Shown here: positions 6,333 through 7,073 of the stretch, piece after piece
Layout: the number at the start of each line of letters is the position of its first letter
Position numbering within the stretch: the first letter of the stretch is position 1
Assembly: GCF_934632265.1 (NCBI RefSeq)
Contig: NZ_CAKTYH010000101.1
Location: 1-7,073, forward strand
Source: an uncultured Senegalimassilia sp.
GTDB taxonomy: Bacteria > Actinomycetota > Coriobacteriia > Coriobacteriales > Eggerthellaceae
Direction of reading: 5' to 3'
DNA length: 7,073 bases
Made by a program: the position numbers and the translations under genes
Notes under the pieces: model-generated
Seen by the model: the letters and a program-made list of their open reading frames with translations, nothing else
Databases searched by the model: none
What the model was told of the DNA's origin: nothing

Positions 6333-6417
6333 CCCGCACGTTAATCGCGGTGCGGGTTTGCGCAAGCAACGCAAACCTCGCCCTCGAACGGGGCGGGCGG
6401 CACCAACGCAAACCCGC
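6333..6417 (-). other. Hairpin-rich region upstream of apbE
   Basis: Three overlapping or nested inverted repeats are visible: CCCGCAC/GTGCGGG (6333-6339 with 6350-6356), GCGGGTTTGCG/CGCAAACCCGC (6352-6362 with 6407-6417, exact 11 bp), and between them CGCCCT/GGGGCG (6379-6384 with 6390-6395, one G-T pair). The first two share bases 6352-6356 and so would compete, which would allow alternative folds. It lies 123-207 bp upstream of the apbE start on the same strand, in a 286-bp gene-free stretch. I do not see the conserved core of an FMN riboswitch. A further small stem lies at 6267-6279. No clear promoter was found. Confidence 0.4.
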
Positions 6418-6449
6418 CCCGCAATCAACCAACCCCCCACACAACGCCG

Positions 6450-6484
6450 AAAAGGGGCTTTTGCGCTCCCGCAAAAGCCCCTTT
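6450..6484 (-). terminator. Intrinsic terminator of the membrane-protein gene
   Basis: A perfect 15-bp stem (arms 6451-6465 and 6470-6484) with a 4-nt loop lies 12 bp beyond the stop of the minus-strand membrane gene. Read on the minus strand the stem ends in TTTT (6453-6450), a short but usable U-run. It should isolate apbE from the upstream gene. Confidence 0.85.
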
Positions 6485-6496
6485 CGCACTACTTCC

Positions 6497-7073
6497 CTAC
6501 TTCGTGAACCTGCTCGCTGCCAGCAGCAGCGCCACGTTCACGACGCAGTCGACCGCCAGCAGGCCGCCCACGACCGCCATGTTCGGGCTGGCCGTGTTGA
6601 TAGCCGCAAACGTGAGCACCGTCAGCACCATGACCACGGCGCCGCACGCGGCCGCCGCGCCCACCAGGTTCCAGCTCGCACGTCCGCCGGCACGCGAGAT
6701 GCACGCGCACATGACCTGCGACGACGCACCCAGGAGCGTGCCCAAAAACGCCGTGAAGCACACCGCCGCCAGCACGAGCACACCTGCACCCGGCAGCTTG
6801 CTGCTCATGGAGCCCACCTGCACGCCGCTCAAAATGCCGCTAGCCACCACCAGCAGGCACACCAGCGACACCGCCGCCGCAGCCCAACCCCACAGAAACG
6901 CCGCCGCCGGCTTGCCGGCGCCCTCGACGCCCTTCGCGAACAGCGCAGCCTGCAGCACCGCACCGGCCGCCGACACCATCAGCGTGAGCGCCGCCGCGAA
7001 CATGAACGCCACGAACGCCGAGCCGGTCAAGATCGAGCAGATCACGTCGAGCATCGGCACGCCCGACGCCGAG
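6497..7073 (-). CDS. Polytopic membrane protein of unknown function (5' end outside window)
   Basis: The frame is open from the right edge (codons from 7072) to TAG at 6497-6499, giving about 191 residues. A GTG at 7060 and an ATG at 7054 lie in frame but neither has a visible Shine-Dalgarno, so the true start is probably beyond the window. Counting from the GTG, five hydrophobic spans are visible at roughly 12-40, 53-78, 91-111, 130-154 and 160-182, ending in a short basic tail (SRFTK). Loops are short, and I see no catalytic or metal-binding motif. It could be the C-terminal part of an anchor subunit such as DmsC (8 spans in that family), since such complexes abound in these bacteria, but this is only a guess. 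A strong terminator follows and separates it from apbE. Confidence 0.75.
   Translation of the reverse strand, partial: SASGVPMLDVICSILTGSAFVAFMFAAALTLMVSAAGAVLQAALFAKGVEGAGKPAAAFLWGWAAAAVSLVCLLVVASGILSGVQVGSMSSKLPGAGVLVLAAVCFTAFLGTLLGASSQVMCACISRAGGRASWNLVGAAAACGAVVMVLTVLTFAAINTASPNMAVVGGLLAVDCVVNVALLLAASRFTK

Noticed and set aside
6211..6449. FMN (RFN) riboswitch upstream of apbE
   Set aside because: The conserved RFN core motifs were not found on the minus strand; the stems present do not match its known arrangement.
6211..6489. 93-residue N-terminal extension of the apbE frame
   Set aside because: The extension is Arg/Cys-rich, has no ApbE similarity or usable signal peptide, and runs into the terminator hairpin; the GTG at 6210 has a strong Shine-Dalgarno.

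Overview
The window comes from a high-GC bacterial chromosome, most likely an anaerobic gut member of the Coriobacteriia (Eggerthellaceae-like). This is an inference from four things: GC-rich coding sequence, a Tat-exported nucleotidase ending in a LAPTG sorting signal, a Gram-positive LexA box (CGAAC-N4-GTTCG), and a Y-family polymerase paired with a YolD-like partner. No rRNA or other taxonomic marker is present, so the assignment is tentative.

Layout, left to right. (1) The 3' end of an unrecognised plus-strand gene (1-116) is closed by a strong intrinsic terminator. (2) A Tat-exported, apparently cell-wall-anchored 5'-nucleotidase (404-2395) sits between two diverged copies of a ~100-bp intergenic repeat (213-312 and 2405-2502); the second copy carries a perfect 14-bp hairpin. 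(3) An SOS mutagenesis module follows. A small conserved protein (minus, 2603-2890) diverges from a UmuC/UvrX-type Y-family DNA polymerase (plus, GTG start at 3010). A YolD-like protein (4319-4561) overlaps the polymerase stop. A perfect LexA palindrome (2950-2963) directly abuts an extended -10 (2941-2949) in the shared promoter region. (4) A type II toxin-antitoxin pair on the minus strand (Phd/YefM antitoxin 4882-5151, RelE/ParE toxin 4587-4892) has an inverted-repeat operator upstream and visibly lower GC than its neighbours. (5) An ApbE-type FMN transferase (minus, 5278-6210) has a strong Shine-Dalgarno, a GTG start and a hairpin-rich upstream region. (6) A minus-strand polytopic membrane protein (6497-7073) runs off the right edge and is closed by a perfect 15-bp terminator hairpin.

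Functionally, the nucleotidase would scavenge nucleosides and phosphate outside the cell. The polymerase cassette would carry out damage-induced translesion synthesis under LexA. The toxin-antitoxin pair looks like an accessory insertion between the SOS module and apbE. ApbE would covalently flavinylate partner proteins, which are not in this window. I recognise the families of most genes. The least explained elements are the repeat pair around the nucleotidase, the small protein divergent from the polymerase, and the structured region upstream of apbE. I see no CRISPR array, tRNA, rRNA, transposase or integrase.
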